DNA of 64,000 nt, taken from Setoptus koraiensis (Eukaryota > Arthropoda). How positions within the stretch are numbered: position 1 is the stretch's first letter; every line of letters begins with the position of its first letter. This document shows positions 1 to 12,239 of the stretch, piece by piece. A program made the translations under genes and the position numbers. The notes beneath the pieces are model-generated. The model was not told where the DNA came from. It was given only the letters and a program-made list of their open reading frames with translations, and did not search any database. The DNA is taken from positions 19,096,001 to 19,160,000 of the forward strand of contig CM106586.1 in assembly GCA_048013815.1 (NCBI GenBank), written 5' to 3'.

Positions 1-214
1 AAATTAGCGCCAAGTTGCCAGTCAAATCATTAGTCTAATTAAGCGATTTAACAATTAACAATAACTAGCAGCAAGTTGTTGTTGTCGAAGCTCATCGATT
101 GGACTGGCCAGCAGCGAGCACAGGTGATCCAGTGATTTAGTTGAAGTTTGTTATCAGCGTCAATTAGCGCCAATCACAAATTAATTTGCTAATTATTGAC
201 TGATAGTGTCCACA

Positions 215-3200
215 ATGAAGGCGGCCGGCATGAGCAACAATAATCAGCAACGAGTGGAGCGTCGCCAGAGCGCCGCCGCCAAGATGTCGGTGCTGCAATC
301 GTCGCTGGCGCAATCAATGTGTTCAATAGATCTGACCGACTCAAATTGGATACAAGTAAGTTATCATTTAGCTCATCTAGACACTTGTAACGCCGACAAT
401 AAATTGCACTCACTAACCCGCCATTTGTATCGCCAACCAAACAACCGACCCAATGCGACCCACTGCGACCCATTGCAACCCACTGCGACCCACTGCGACC
501 CACTGCAACCCAAACCTAAACCAACCCGCTGGCCAACCAAACACGCTCGCGTTGCACCAGGATCTGCCGTGTTTGCCCGTGCCTGATCTCAAGACAACAT
601 TGGACCGTTATTTGGGCTCCCTCAAGCCGGTCATTAGTGAACAACAATACAATAAAACATTGGACATTGTTAAAGATTTTATGCGCCACCAGGGACCCCA
701 ATTGCAACGCGATCTCAAGGAATACGCAAATAAGTGCCAGAATTGGGTAAGTGCCAGCCACTATTTTATAGTGGCCACAGTTCATTGATATCACTGTCCA
801 TTGATGAACACTGCGGGCCTCTTATCAATGGACTTTATCTCTCACATTCTCTCTAACATTGCGATTGCTGCTGGGGCCAATCTCGTTGTTTGTACATTGT
901 ATGATATTCATGCATCTCGGCATTCGCCAGTGTTTTTCAATGTTTTAGCGACGATACAACGGCCCGCATAAAATGAAACCGACACGATAGGGCCGAAATC
1001 TAATGAAATGTTGAGCACGTGAAATCAAATTAATGTATATGAGGTCACGAAATTAGCATTGGCATTTAATTTATTGTTGTTACAACACATACATTGTTCG
1101 CCCGATAGGTGCCCAATTCAACTATCTCGTGTCGTTGTTGAGTATCGTGTTATTGAGCCAGTCTGGCCCCATTAACTCTTGGCTTTTGTTGTTGATTGTC
1201 GATAGCGACCGACGGACAAGAGAGCAAAGTCCGCCACCAGAGGCCGGTTTTTGGCCCCAAAACGTCGGACGACAGTCGCTGGCTGGCTGGCTGGCTGGCT
1301 GACTGGCTGCAATTAAATGGCACCAATTGAATTGATTTCAGTTCTGGTTTTATTAGTGAATGGCGCCATTCTTAATCAAGTAGCCAATGACCGTTGGTGG
1401 CGCTCGCTAGCTCGCTCGTTAGCGCAAATTCTGGGCCCTAGGTCCCCTAGGTTTCTCAGCACGCAAACAGATTGGCGAGCAAGTGTCGTTTATAATTTAG
1501 TAAACGGTCTAGCGAGAGCCGAGCAAATTAAGATGGCAACTAGCACTACTTTTGATTGCTGCTTTATGTTTATAGCCCTCAGATATAGTCGGGGCCCACT
1601 GGTTTCCAATTATGTCCGCTGCCGCCAGTCTGAGTATGTTGGCCAGTCTGAGTATGTTGGCCAGTCACGGTGGCATTCGGTCGGCATCGCATCCTGGCGC
1701 ATACGTACCCTGGCACGCATTCGCACGGGGCTGTCTCATTGCATTTTACTTTATTTTATTTCAAGTTTTGTTTCCGACGACTTGAGACCATTGAGTTGCC
1801 GCCAATTCACACATGAATACCGATACGGCCGTCGAAGCAAATTGATAGGTACCAGTGGGTGACGTTGGATCGTCCATCATCAATTGGATTGCCACGGGGA
1901 ACGGGGGCCAATTCGAGCACACAGCACACGCGCCCTATGGAGCCCGCATCGTGGCGCCAGCCGAGAGCGGGCCCCATAAAATTCAGATCGGCTCATTGTG
2001 TTTTTATCCCCGCTGTCTGTCCGTGGCTATCGTCAGTTGGCATGGCCAACTGAATGAATTTATCCCCTCACACATATACACACACACACACACAGACGGT
2101 TCGTACAGTGCTGGGCAAACAGACAGATATGGTCAGTGGCTGGCAAAAGCGAGAGCGAGCACGTGATAAACGACCTGAGCAAACACGTGCTGGCCCCGAA
2201 AAGGTGGCCAATAAACTTGTTTATCGAGCCCCATGTTTGTAATGTTGTTGGTGGCGTGCCCAAGCGAGCATCTTCAATTACTGCTAGCAGTTACCAGTGA
2301 GGCGCTAGTTGCCAATGTGTGATGTGCAACCTGATTGAGAGGGGGGGGGGCCCGCCGAAGAGATAAAGCATTGTCAGAGACGAGTGCTCATTTTCGATTG
2401 GGTTTGATGCGCCGGCAGCGGGCAACTCGTCAATCTTCTATCATTGGCCTGTCAAACTGGCCGGCTAAGAGTTGTTGTTCTGCTCTTAAGACAACCAACC
2501 GACACACAAGGTGGATTTGTGCAAAGCTGAGCCGTGTGGTTTGTTCGAGGAGCATCAGCGAAAACAAATTGGTCATAGGTCGCATTCAATTATCCCACAT
2601 TCTGGCCGTCTGACTGGCTCGCCGATTGGCCCCCCTGTGCCTGGCACTGGCCCCAAGAAGCTCGACGGCTGCTCGCGTAAGACTGCAAGGGAAAGGACGA
2701 GCCAATTCAGCCGATGCAGCTGATCTCGGCTCGTGTGGAGGCCCGCTGAACTGCACCAACTGCAAATAAACAACAACTATGATGGGGCCCATATTATTGT
2801 TAGCGAGCGTCGTTGTCACGTCGATGCGTGCGCCTCAGCATGGCCGGCGACAAGACTGAAATAGGCCAGTTTCTAGCACATTTTAGATGTTCGTGTGTCA
2901 CAACCCAACAACAGGATATAAATTAGCTATTTGGAATAGACAGAGACAGACAGAGAGAAAGACACGGCACGTAACTGGACAAATGACTGTACTGGACAAT
3001 GAATTGTCTCGCCGCTGTTGTTGTTGCCGCTGCCAAGGCTGCCTGGTCTCTCTCTTATCATCGGCCCCAGATAACGGCCTCTAGTCTAATTCTCAAACAG
3101 TGCTGATGTAATCATGATGCAACGCATCTGTTCTGTTATGTTCTCTTCTCTCATGTTCTGTCAGTGTCTTTGAGCGCCGGCGAGTAACCAACTTAAACAG

Positions 3201-5672
3201 AGGAACGTGATTTGGTTTTAAATTCTCTTCCTTGCACTGTCTTAGTCGTCACTATTTGGGGCCATGGGGCCCCAATTTCGTGGAACACTTTTAGTGGGAG
3301 TTTCTTTGTGAGCTGCTGTCTCGGCTCTCACTGTTGTTTAAATTGTGCATCCATCCAGTCGGGCCCTCCATCGACTGCCTGCAACAACCAGAATCATCCA
3401 TCAATCATTCAAAGCATTCCCAGGGCTATTTTCTATTACTTTCGTGCCGCTTTTTCTTTATCGATCAGGTTTGCGCCATAGTTTGTTTCGGTCTTACGTG
3501 ACAACCGTTCTCTTGCACAATTGCATTGTCGACCAAAAACGCACACAATTGACCGAAATCAAATGCACCGCCAACCTATGAGTCGCAACCAATTCCACAA
3601 GCGCTGACCTCTCTCGGCACTGACCTCTCTTGGGTCAATACCAATCTGCCAGGGATGCTGGCGAATATCCTCGCAAGCGGGCCTAATTTGAATAACTCGA
3701 GCCCGTATACCGAGCCGATATGCCGAGCCCATATACCGAGCCGATATATCGGTATGTTTCAACGAGCAATACGTTTGGTTGGCCCAATTTGCAATTAGTG
3801 TGCTGTTTCGGAAGCCGAACTGCTTTCCACAAGGCTCAATGCACCACAGTCACTCTACAAGGTGCTAGATATGGTCCTAGATAAATACTAATCTCAACTT
3901 GGGCTCCCAATTTTTGTTTATCCGCCACTGTCGATGAGCATGCGCATCCCAACAAGTTATGACAAATATTGAACCTATATGAGAGCCATCAACTATAGGC
4001 ACTATTAATGGTGCCCCTTATGAAATATGGCCTTGGCCCTATAACAGATAGCGCCCTTGCCATTCTTGTAATTTGTGTTTGAGTATAAATTGGCGCCAAA
4101 TGCTGCGCCAGAAAAAAGCTGACACTATTGGCCCAATAGTATTGGGCCGATGAAGTTGTGCTCTCACCGGGGGTCTTTCTATCGGCATCAATCGAAAAAT
4201 CACAACGACAATGAACTGTCTGATCATCGAGAGATGCAAAGCAGAACCTTATAATAATTAAATAATTGGCCCAGCAAGGCCCAATATGGCTGCCGACCAG
4301 AGATTCTCTGGCGGATGGCATCGCAAACAGATTTTATGAAAAATCAACACAACCCTAGCTCACGTTACTGCTAACTAATACTGATCTTTTTCCCTTCAAT
4401 TAGGCCACTGATTTCTGGTTAGACGACATGTATTTGTCAAATCCGTTGCCGCTGCCAATAAATTCAAATCCGTTATTTCTATTCCCGAGGCAAACATTTG
4501 TAACAAGCGATGATATGCTAATGTTTGCCACAAGGGTGATCCAATTTTCAGTGGATTTCAAAAATCGTATAGATAGGTGAGTGTTACATTGGCTTATTTG
4601 GTCAATTGACAGATCAGACGATGCTGTCAAATCAATGCCGTGTAGATCCGTTGCTATGTGCGACCGACCGCAATTGTTATCCAATGTATAATCTAATATG
4701 AGTCCACAATATGCCAACAAATCAATAGACAGACACTGAGCCAGGACTACGGATCCGGTCATGGAAAAGGCAAACCACTTTGTATGGAGACATATAAGAA
4801 TTTCTTTCATTCCTGCCGCATACCTCACGAAGACAAGGATCGTCTATTGCGTCAGAGTAGACGCTCGAACCATATAGTTGTGGCCAGTTGCAATCAGGTG
4901 AGTAGTCGTAGTGAGTTTTTTAAATGAGGCCCAGTGATTTATGACTCACATAAGCTCACATTTGACAATTGTTTTGTATTGTTTGCAATCAAGTTTTTCA
5001 TTTTGCGCTTGGGCCAAGATCCTTTAGACAATCCGTACAGGAACGACCTGCCGCCCTTGGATGAGACATGCATCTTCGAACAATTATCTCGAATATATCA
5101 TGTTTCGAGGCAACGAGCAGCCAGACATCAGTATTTGGTTGAGAACAACAAAGAAGCAAAACAGCAACAACAAGCTAAAGGTGTCGTCAACATTGGCCTA
5201 TTGACAACAGAGAATCGCAAATTGTGGGCCACACTACATAAGCGCTTATGTAAGGATGAGATCAACCTGAAATCGATAAGTCAAATCGAGGATTGTTTAT
5301 TTGTGATGTGTTTGGATTCTCTAGTGAACAAAGGCAACTGTGAGTCCACCAAAAAGGTCAGCGATGACATTTGTCAAGCATCCAATAACACTGCCACCAC
5401 CACTACAAACAGCAACAACAACAACAACAAAAGCTCGGAGGACGAGGAAAAGATCAAAATGGCCACTACAATCCTCACCGGGGGCGGCTGCAACAAATTC
5501 TCGGCCAACAGATGGTTCGACAAATTCCTTCAGGTAATAGTGGGCCGAGACGGCACTTGTGGCATCAACATTGAACATTCCGCCTCTGAGGGCATAACGG
5601 TGCTCAGATTTTTAGAGGAGTTTCCCGAATATCTCGACAGGTTGCACAACAACGGCTTACAACAACAACAGC

Positions 5673-5724
<52 letters not shown>

Positions 5725-6679
5725 GCAGCAACAGTCGGCAGATGACGAGGCCGTCAAGAGCTTCGATTTTTCTGCCTCATTTGCCAAGTCTAATGCTGAC
5801 ACTAGGATCAGTGGTGGACAGCAGCAACAGCAACAAAGTAAGCTGTCGTCGGTGTCATCAGGTTCGTGGTCGTCGTCGCTGGCCAGTCCCACCAAGTCGC
5901 CGTCGACGCTGATCAACGACGACGACAGTATTATCCCTCTCGAGTGGCGCCTAGATCAGGACATTCTGAATGCTATTGATGCGGCTCAAATACGAATGGA
6001 TAAAATGATTGAAAATTTCGATTTCAAAATATTGAAATTCACCGAGTTTGGCAAGACTTGGATCAAGTCAAAAAATCTCAGTCCCGATGCTTTCATACAA
6101 TTGGCATTACAATTAACCTATTATAAGCTACACAATCAATTGGTGTCGACATATGAGAGCGCCTCATTGCGTCAATTTAGATTGGGTAGAGTGGACAATA
6201 TCAGAGCTAATAGTTGCGAGGTTCTAGATTGGGTCAAATCGATGGTTTTGTGGAAGACACATCCGGCAACAATTAACGAAACTTATGAATTATTTCAAAC
6301 AGCCATCAAACGACAAGTGGAAATACTGAGATACACCATTACGGGTGGCGGACCCGACAATCATTTGTTGGCACTGAGAGAATTAGCGAAGATTCGCTTT
6401 GATCAATTGCCACAATTGTACGAGGATACTTCTTATCAAGAATATCTCAAATTTAAATTGTCCACGTCCCAGCTACCCAGCGAAAGGGGTATAATTGTGG
6501 GATATGGGGCCGTTGTGCCAGACGGTTATGGTTGCTCTTACAATCCGTGCGAGAATTATATTGTCTTTTGTATTGCTTCCTTTTTTGATTGTACTGAGAC
6601 AAGCTCTTCTAAATTTGCTGACAATCTTCATGATAGCCTCAAAGAGATGAACAAGCTACTAATATCGCCAAGGATGTAA
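215..6679 (+). CDS. ChAT: choline O-acetyltransferase, five exons
   Basis: Makes acetylcholine from choline and acetyl-CoA in cholinergic neurons. Exons: 215-355, 561-746, 4404-4576, 4729-4897, 4994-6679. All join in frame through GT-AG sites, giving 784 residues. Exon 2 has the family N-terminus (LPCLPVPDLKTTLDRYL). Exon 3 has FWLDDMYLSNPLPLPINSNP. Exon 4 ends HIVVASCNQ. Exon 5 has NRWFDKFLQ, the catalytic-His motif IEHSASEG, SPDAFIQLALQLTYYKLH, TYESASLRQF, STSQLPSERG and VPDGYGCSYNP. These favour ChAT over carnitine acyltransferases. The ATG at 215 is the first in its frame; an upstream exon outside the window is possible. Oddities: two low-complexity insertions in the catalytic domain, one Asn/Thr-rich and one with 25 Gln, making the protein longer than the usual 630-720 residues. 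The rest of the protein is in one long 3' exon. Confidence 0.93.
451..510. repeat. 10-bp tandem repeat in ChAT intron 1
   Basis: Six head-to-tail units close to CACTGCGACC, exactly 60 bp, lying in the first ChAT intron (356-560). Units differ by one or two bases. The apparent reading frames across it are artefacts of the repeat. Confidence 0.9.
747..4403 (+). other. ChAT intron 2, no nested gene seen
   Basis: A 3.66 kb intron from GTAAGT at 747 to the AG at 4402-4403. In many animals the vesicular acetylcholine transporter (VAChT) gene is nested in an early ChAT intron. No VAChT-like frame occurs here: the longest frame is about 180 codons and has no transporter features. The intron is rich in GGCC-centred words, holds a CTGG microsatellite near 1279-1309 and a short CA run near 2080. 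Nothing else is assignable. Confidence 0.75.
5660..5734 (+). repeat. CAA/CAG repeat coding for 25 glutamines in ChAT
   Basis: 25 consecutive CAA or CAG codons, mostly CAA, in frame inside ChAT exon 5. It lies between the catalytic-His segment and the C-terminal lobe, within an insertion of roughly 90 residues relative to the family. A six-Gln run follows at about 5819-5836. Such tracts are usually length-polymorphic. Confidence 0.95.
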
Positions 6680-7230
6680 TCATTACGATCAACAAAAATT
6701 CGTCGCTACAGTCAGCTTACTAATTATTATCATCATTTACCGGTTTATAGTATCGTTGTTCCCTTTTCTTTAATATACAACAATCATCATATAAATATAT
6801 TTATATATTGTTTCTATCATCATCATAATGTATCAATATAATTATCGATGGTGGCCAATTCAATGCTCATTGTAAGCGTGGGATGGTCTACCAATTGTCA
6901 AGCAGGAAAGTCTGAAGTGCAGTAGCATGACTTTCTTCTAGTGCCCACTCTCAAGGTTGTGAATTATCTAACAAGTGGCATAAAGGTGGCTATTTGTATA
7001 TTATTATGAATATCTATTATAATTGAATATCGGTAGGTCATACATATCATGCCATTTGATTAGTATAAAACTGTAAAATTTTATCTTAACTGGTATTATA
7101 CTCAATAATATAGTTTAACTACTACTGTTGTTAACTTAACATTAATTATGTAATAATACGTTCTACATTTGTTGCTTTTGTAGATGTGTATATCATTTAA
7201 CTAGCGTCATATTAGTTTGAAATAAAATAC
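6680..7230 (+). other. probable ChAT 3' UTR
   Basis: AT-rich sequence following the ChAT stop with no coding frame. A canonical AATAAA lies at 7221-7226, giving a possible 3' UTR of about 550 bp. Other AT-rich hexamers occur earlier, so the actual cleavage site is uncertain. Confidence 0.45.
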
Positions 7231-7408
7231 ATCATATTGTTCACTATTGTCCTCCGTGATGCTGCTAATTTTTTGAAATTCATCCTGCTAGACTCGACCT
7301 CAAGCCGACCTCTTGTTCCCTCAACGGATAAACCGCGTTCGCTAATCATCTCATTATCAATGAGTTCCACATACATGAAAAAAACGTGGGACCACTACTA
7401 TGATAATA

Positions 7409-7688
7409 ATGTCATTTGAACTCTCCTCTTCAGATCCGATTTCAGATTCGAACGATGACTGGTCGAAGATTTTTTACATGGAATTGTGGCCTCATGTTGA
7501 GAGGCTGCCGGTTGACCCGAAGCATTTTTTTTTCAAAGATAACATCAGCAATTAAGAAATACAGTAACCTCAACGTCTTGCTGCTTGACAAATTCCATCA
7601 TGCACGACCACAATATCCGATATGTTGTTTGTTTGAGCAGACAGTGGTAAAAAGTGAAGCAAAACTGTTGGAGGAGCATAAGCAATGA
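7409..7688 (+). pseudogene. degenerate BESS-motif-like coding remnant
   Basis: Starting at an ATG at 7409, a Ser/Asp-rich stretch leads to WSKIFYMELWPHVERLPVDP, which resembles the BESS protein-interaction motif of MADF-BESS nuclear factors. The frame stops soon after a run of nine T at 7525-7533. The next frame continues with a plausible motif C-terminus (SKITSAIKKYSNLNVLL), so a homopolymer indel probably separates the halves. No MADF domain was found nearby. It could be a decayed gene, an exon with a sequencing error, or a transposase-derived fragment. Confidence 0.35.
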
Positions 7689-7689
7689 T

Positions 7690-9300
7690 TAGTAGTCAGG
7701 ATAGAGTATTCATTTTGCCGCCTTCCCAAACGAGCAACGGTTGAATATTCAGACGTATCAGGCAGTAGAGACACCCCTGGTCACCTGGTGGATGTAGACC
7801 ACAGATATGCCCGACTATTTGCATTTATCTTCTCTTGTATTACACATTGAGATGTTTGTATTTATCATATTGTAGAACATTCGGAGTTACGAATGGACTT
7901 GGCAAAAAGATAATCAGCAACTTGAATACTGCAGGTTGGAGATCGTAATTATCGTCTCGCGACCAACTTGTTATTGCATATTATCGGAGGGTCTCTGGAT
8001 GAAATTTTCAGTCATTTTCACGCGGATATCGAAAGACATGGCGCGAAGGTAAGCAACATATCTCCAACTGTTATCTCTCTATTTTTGTGTCCAATAGAAC
8101 CTCGTGATTAACGATGTCTTTCAATATCGTGCAAATTTTCTGCTCGAATGCTACATGACGATAATACAGTTGCTGAGCTGACAGTGGAACAAGTCGAACA
8201 GGAAGGAAAAGAGGCCATAGATGGAACTATCGTTCCCAGAATAATAGATGCCCGCGGCGATTACGGGCTTGGCGAGAACGAGAGCAGGGCGGTGATTGAT
8301 CAGTCATCAAGAGATTCGCCACAATTTAACCATTTGGTCACTACATAGGTCAATTGGATCAATGATGAATCAAACGATCAGCGAATCATCGTGAAAAATC
8401 TAGAGCAAGATCTTTATGATGGTCAAGTTTTGGGCAAACTATCTCTGTGAACCGTAAATAGCTTCTCTTTGTTTCACCGTTACGCATGTAGGGATCCTTC
8501 TTCAGTTCTTCGAGGAAGTCTCGGAATAGAAGAACCTCCCACTCATAAGCTTCGTAATTTGAATTATTGTTATATTGCCATGGTTCGATTGTGTTTTGAG
8601 AGTAGTCGAAGCAAACTGGCATAATTATCTCTTTTTTATCTTGTGCCATTTTTTTTTGGGTTGTATCTGTCTTGATATAATAATAATAATATGTGATGTA
8701 ATAGGTGACGTGTCTAAAACAGGCAAGTGTCTAATAATGAGGTATGTGTTGTCTAATGATTTACGTTCATAGATGAGTTAAGTAATATAGAAGAACAACA
8801 GAATATCAACGAATTTTCGATCAGAAATCGATACACTAGTTCACCTGATCCTCCATCTCAAGACCTAGCAATCATACATAATCTTTGTGAATCGCACAAA
8901 AAAGAACTGGACAATCTAGCAATATCCAAGCCTGGTTTAAAAAAATTGGCCACAACATCAAGCATACTCACACAGCATAAGCAATATTATGTCAATATGA
9001 AGTTACAGTGATTGATCGCAATAGATCACCGAAAAACATAAGAAGGAGGTTTTAGAAAATTTATACGCTCTCTACCATTCGATTATCAGGATGACAAACG
9101 CTCGAACGCACGACTGATTGAACGCGCAATCAATTTCGAATAACGGATTTTCGTTGTATCTCTCCCAATAGCGGATCAAAATTAGACGTGGTTGAAGCGA
9201 CTTGTAAATCGAAAATTGTCAGAACGAAGGAGACATGGCAACAATGTAAAATCAGTCGAGCAAGAATGTGTGAAGATAGAAGTCGATGAATGAGTCTCGG
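7690..9300. other. unassigned stretch with short possible exons
   Basis: Holds several short frames with protein-like composition but no recognisable domain. An acidic + frame runs 8148-8348. A - frame of 87 codons at 8386-8649 contains LLFRDFLEELKKDPYMRNGE. A + frame preceded by an AG acceptor-like site runs from about 8772 to a TGA at 9009-9011 (79 codons, contains NLCESHKKELDNLAISKPGL). They may be exons of one decayed gene together with the BESS-like remnant, but this cannot be shown from the sequence alone. Confidence 0.3.
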
Positions 9301-9742
9301 TCAAGCCAAGAGTTATTATAATTAATTTAACTTTTTACTGAATTGCAAACAAGCAACAACCTTGACTTTCGACTCCACCGAGCATCAACTGTAGGACCAG
9401 CATTTTACTTGTACAGCATTATTATTATTTTGTATCTTAACATCTCTCACCATATATATATTTATATATATATAAGCAAATAAGTACAATAAACCAATTG
9501 CCCTGCAATTTGTGTATATTAGTATATTATTAAATTAACTCATTAGATGTGTCCTGTGTGCTAAACGACCTTATACATAAATATATATACTAACTCGTTA
9601 GGGTAAATCGCAATTAATTGACAATGTAAACAAGTTTTTGCTGATGAAGTTTTGAGTTTGCACAGGCCTTGTGATATTATTACATTGCAAAAACTATGAG
9701 ATGTCATAAAATTCTGCGAATATCTCATCTTGTAAAAACTTC

Positions 9743-10602
9743 GGTTGTTGTAGCGAATAGTGACCCGCCCCGATTTTGATGAAACTTCCGGTACGGGTAC
9801 ATCTTGACCCCAATAGACCGGAAAAGTTAGTCCGGAAGTGCGGAAACTTCCGGTTCCGGTTTAGCATTGAGTTGGAGCTAGAGGTCTGAAACTCACCAGA
9901 CCGATGTTTTCGACCACAGTGAACACGATGGCATGACTTTCAAATCTGTGCAACTTCCGGTTCTCAAGATATAGGTATATTTCTTGGCTTGGAAGAATGG
10001 AAGTGGACGAATTTCAGCTCCGCTGGATTCAGGAGTGAACCTCTGATGAGTTCGAAGACTCGGCCTTCGGCCTCGTATTCTGGAGGCCGTCACAACTCCG
10101 TCGTCGCTCCCGCGACGACTTCGTGCGACGGGAACCCTTCGGGTAGGGTTGATGAGCGCTTCGGGTATCGGGCTTCGCCCTCTACCCTCCGCTCACGTGA
10201 CTGCAATCCACACAGGAATGAAGGTGAAAGAACGAACTGGGGACATGTTTTTGGCACAGAAAAAAGGCTGCGCCAGCTTTTGTGATGAATTGCATGAGCC
10301 TCTGAGCGCACGAATTCATTCAGGCGCGCAGATAGTTCGTCCCGTCAACGCCCTCTCAGCGGTTCTAACCAAATATCTCGTGAACCGGAAGTCGTACAGA
10401 CTTGAAATAGACATAATCGTATTCCGCATGCACAGTTTCAGTTATCTAGTGAGTTTCAAATCTGTATCTCAATGTTTTTGTAAAACCGGAACCGGAAGTT
10501 TCCGCACTTCCGGACCACTCAAACTGTTGTCAGGGGACCCTACGGGCCCCACGTGTGAAGTTTCATCGAAATCTGACTGGGTCGCTATTCGCTACAACAC
10601 CC
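9743..10602. mobile_element. non-autonomous DNA transposon with long TIRs (MULE-like?)
   Basis: The left end (GGTTGTTGTAGCGAATAG) and the reverse complement of the right end (GGGTGTTGTAGCGAATAG) match, and similarity continues with small indels for about 240 bp (9743-9980 against 10360-10602). Both arms carry the same order of blocks: GATGAAACTTCC, CGGAAGTGCGGAAACTTCCG and a CTTCCGGTTC block. Flanks are AAAAACTTC at left and AAAACTTTC at right, a possible imperfect 9-bp target duplication, which with long TIRs suggests a Mutator-like derivative. The 380 bp core encodes no transposase. Confidence 0.75.
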
Positions 10603-12239
10603 AAAACTTTCATTCTCTTTCTCTAATTAGAGTGTAAGCTATGTCTTCTGAAAGCGAAGCCCAGTATAAACTGTGTGAAAGTCTAGCCAATATTAGGCCT
10701 TGCCTGCTGCGTGGAGCATTTTCTTCGACTACTCCATAGATGATGTTAATTGTATCGTGACTTTATGCACTTTTCACGATGCACTCAAACTGTCGTCGGC
10801 TATTGTTCTGCTCAGCCGCCGTGTTGCTGCTGCTCTTCCATTCTTTATTTTTTTGTTGGAGTTGTTGTGGCAGAGAGGAATAGACTATAGGATATAAATA
10901 GACTGACCAACTTTCTTGGCGAAATGAATGTTGCGCTATTCTCGGATTGGGCAAGATGCGAAGACTTACAAGGTAAACCTCCTTTCCGAGTACAACAGAT
11001 TCCAACTAAATAAAGATAGCCTAAATCTTCTCTCCTGATCAAGCTGAGCAAGAAAAGGTATATAAAAACCTCAACTAAAGTATAGTTTTTGGAATAATCG
11101 TAATATTTTTCAGAACTCTATTGTTTTGCTTCTATCTGTCGTAAGAATATAGTATTAGGTGATTCGAGCTGAAATAAATTGTCGAAATTGATCTCTGTAC
11201 TAACATGCAAATGCTCTGCTTGTTTGAAAAGGAGAGAAGCATTTGGAACACGAGCCTGAAATGATTATGAGAGCGATGAGAACATTTGTATTCTCATGAA
11301 TCGAATATTAGCAGCGGAATTCGACACCAAACATCCGTCCAGGCGGCTTTTGGCAAGCTGTTGTCATCGGCAGTTGTATTCGCATTCATGCCAGGTAAAT
11401 AAGGGGAATGATTAGTTTTTTTTTTCATATTTTCGAGCACAAATGACACAACCAGTTGATTTTCATTTCTCACTGGCAACAGCCCGATCGATTGTCAACT
11501 GCTGTAACATGTGATACTATTAATTACGATTTGAGATTAAAAGTGAAAATAAACTGTTCTGAAGTCCAATCAGATGACGCTCGGTTCGATAAATTTAATT
11601 AAAGTTGAGAGAAATGGAGCGCCAAGTTGTCCAACGCGAACACTACCGGAACTAGTATCAACAATAATAAGTTTGGAAAGCATCACCTTCCTTGTTGGTC
11701 ACTGATAATATTGTAGAATAATACTGTAGCGGACATTTGTTGATTGGTATCTGTTTTGATAATTTTATTCATTTCTCATATATGCTCGTGATGTTATGAT
11801 CCATGATAACTGAATAAACATAAAAGATTGAAATCTTAAACAAATCAGATTATTAATAGCAAGTTGTCATTTTTTTTTCTCGCCGACTTATCAATATTAA
11901 CAATAGTCTCGTCTTTTCTCGAAACATTTTTGTGTGTTTTTGTGTGTGTCGATCAAAACAAGTCGTTGTCTTAAAACTGTATGTATCTGGTTAAAATTAA
12001 CAAATTAAAGTGACTTGTGTATCCTTCACAGACGAATCTGATCAGAATCGATTATATCGATTTTCACATCATCACCTTATTTCTCTCTGATTCTCTCCGT
12101 TTCTCTCTGTTTCTTTTTGTTCCTCTTTGTCTCCCTTTCTCTGATTAGATTTAATTGTCGTAACAACTCTCGCTCCTTTAGGAGCTGATTTTGGCCATAA
12201 GTGATAGAAAAAAATCATCATTGATCAAGAGGGATTATT
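10603..12239. other. intergenic, no gene seen
   Basis: AT-rich sequence between the inverted-repeat element and the aquaporin stop. Open frames are short and lack domain signatures. Part nearest 12239 is presumably the aquaporin 3' UTR; pyrimidine-rich runs occur at about 12070-12160. Confidence 0.5.

Noticed and set aside
1317-1862. 181-codon + frame in ChAT intron 2
   Set aside because: Low-complexity, no domain, includes a short direct repeat (CAGTCTGAGTATGTTGGC twice) and lies within a well-defined intron.
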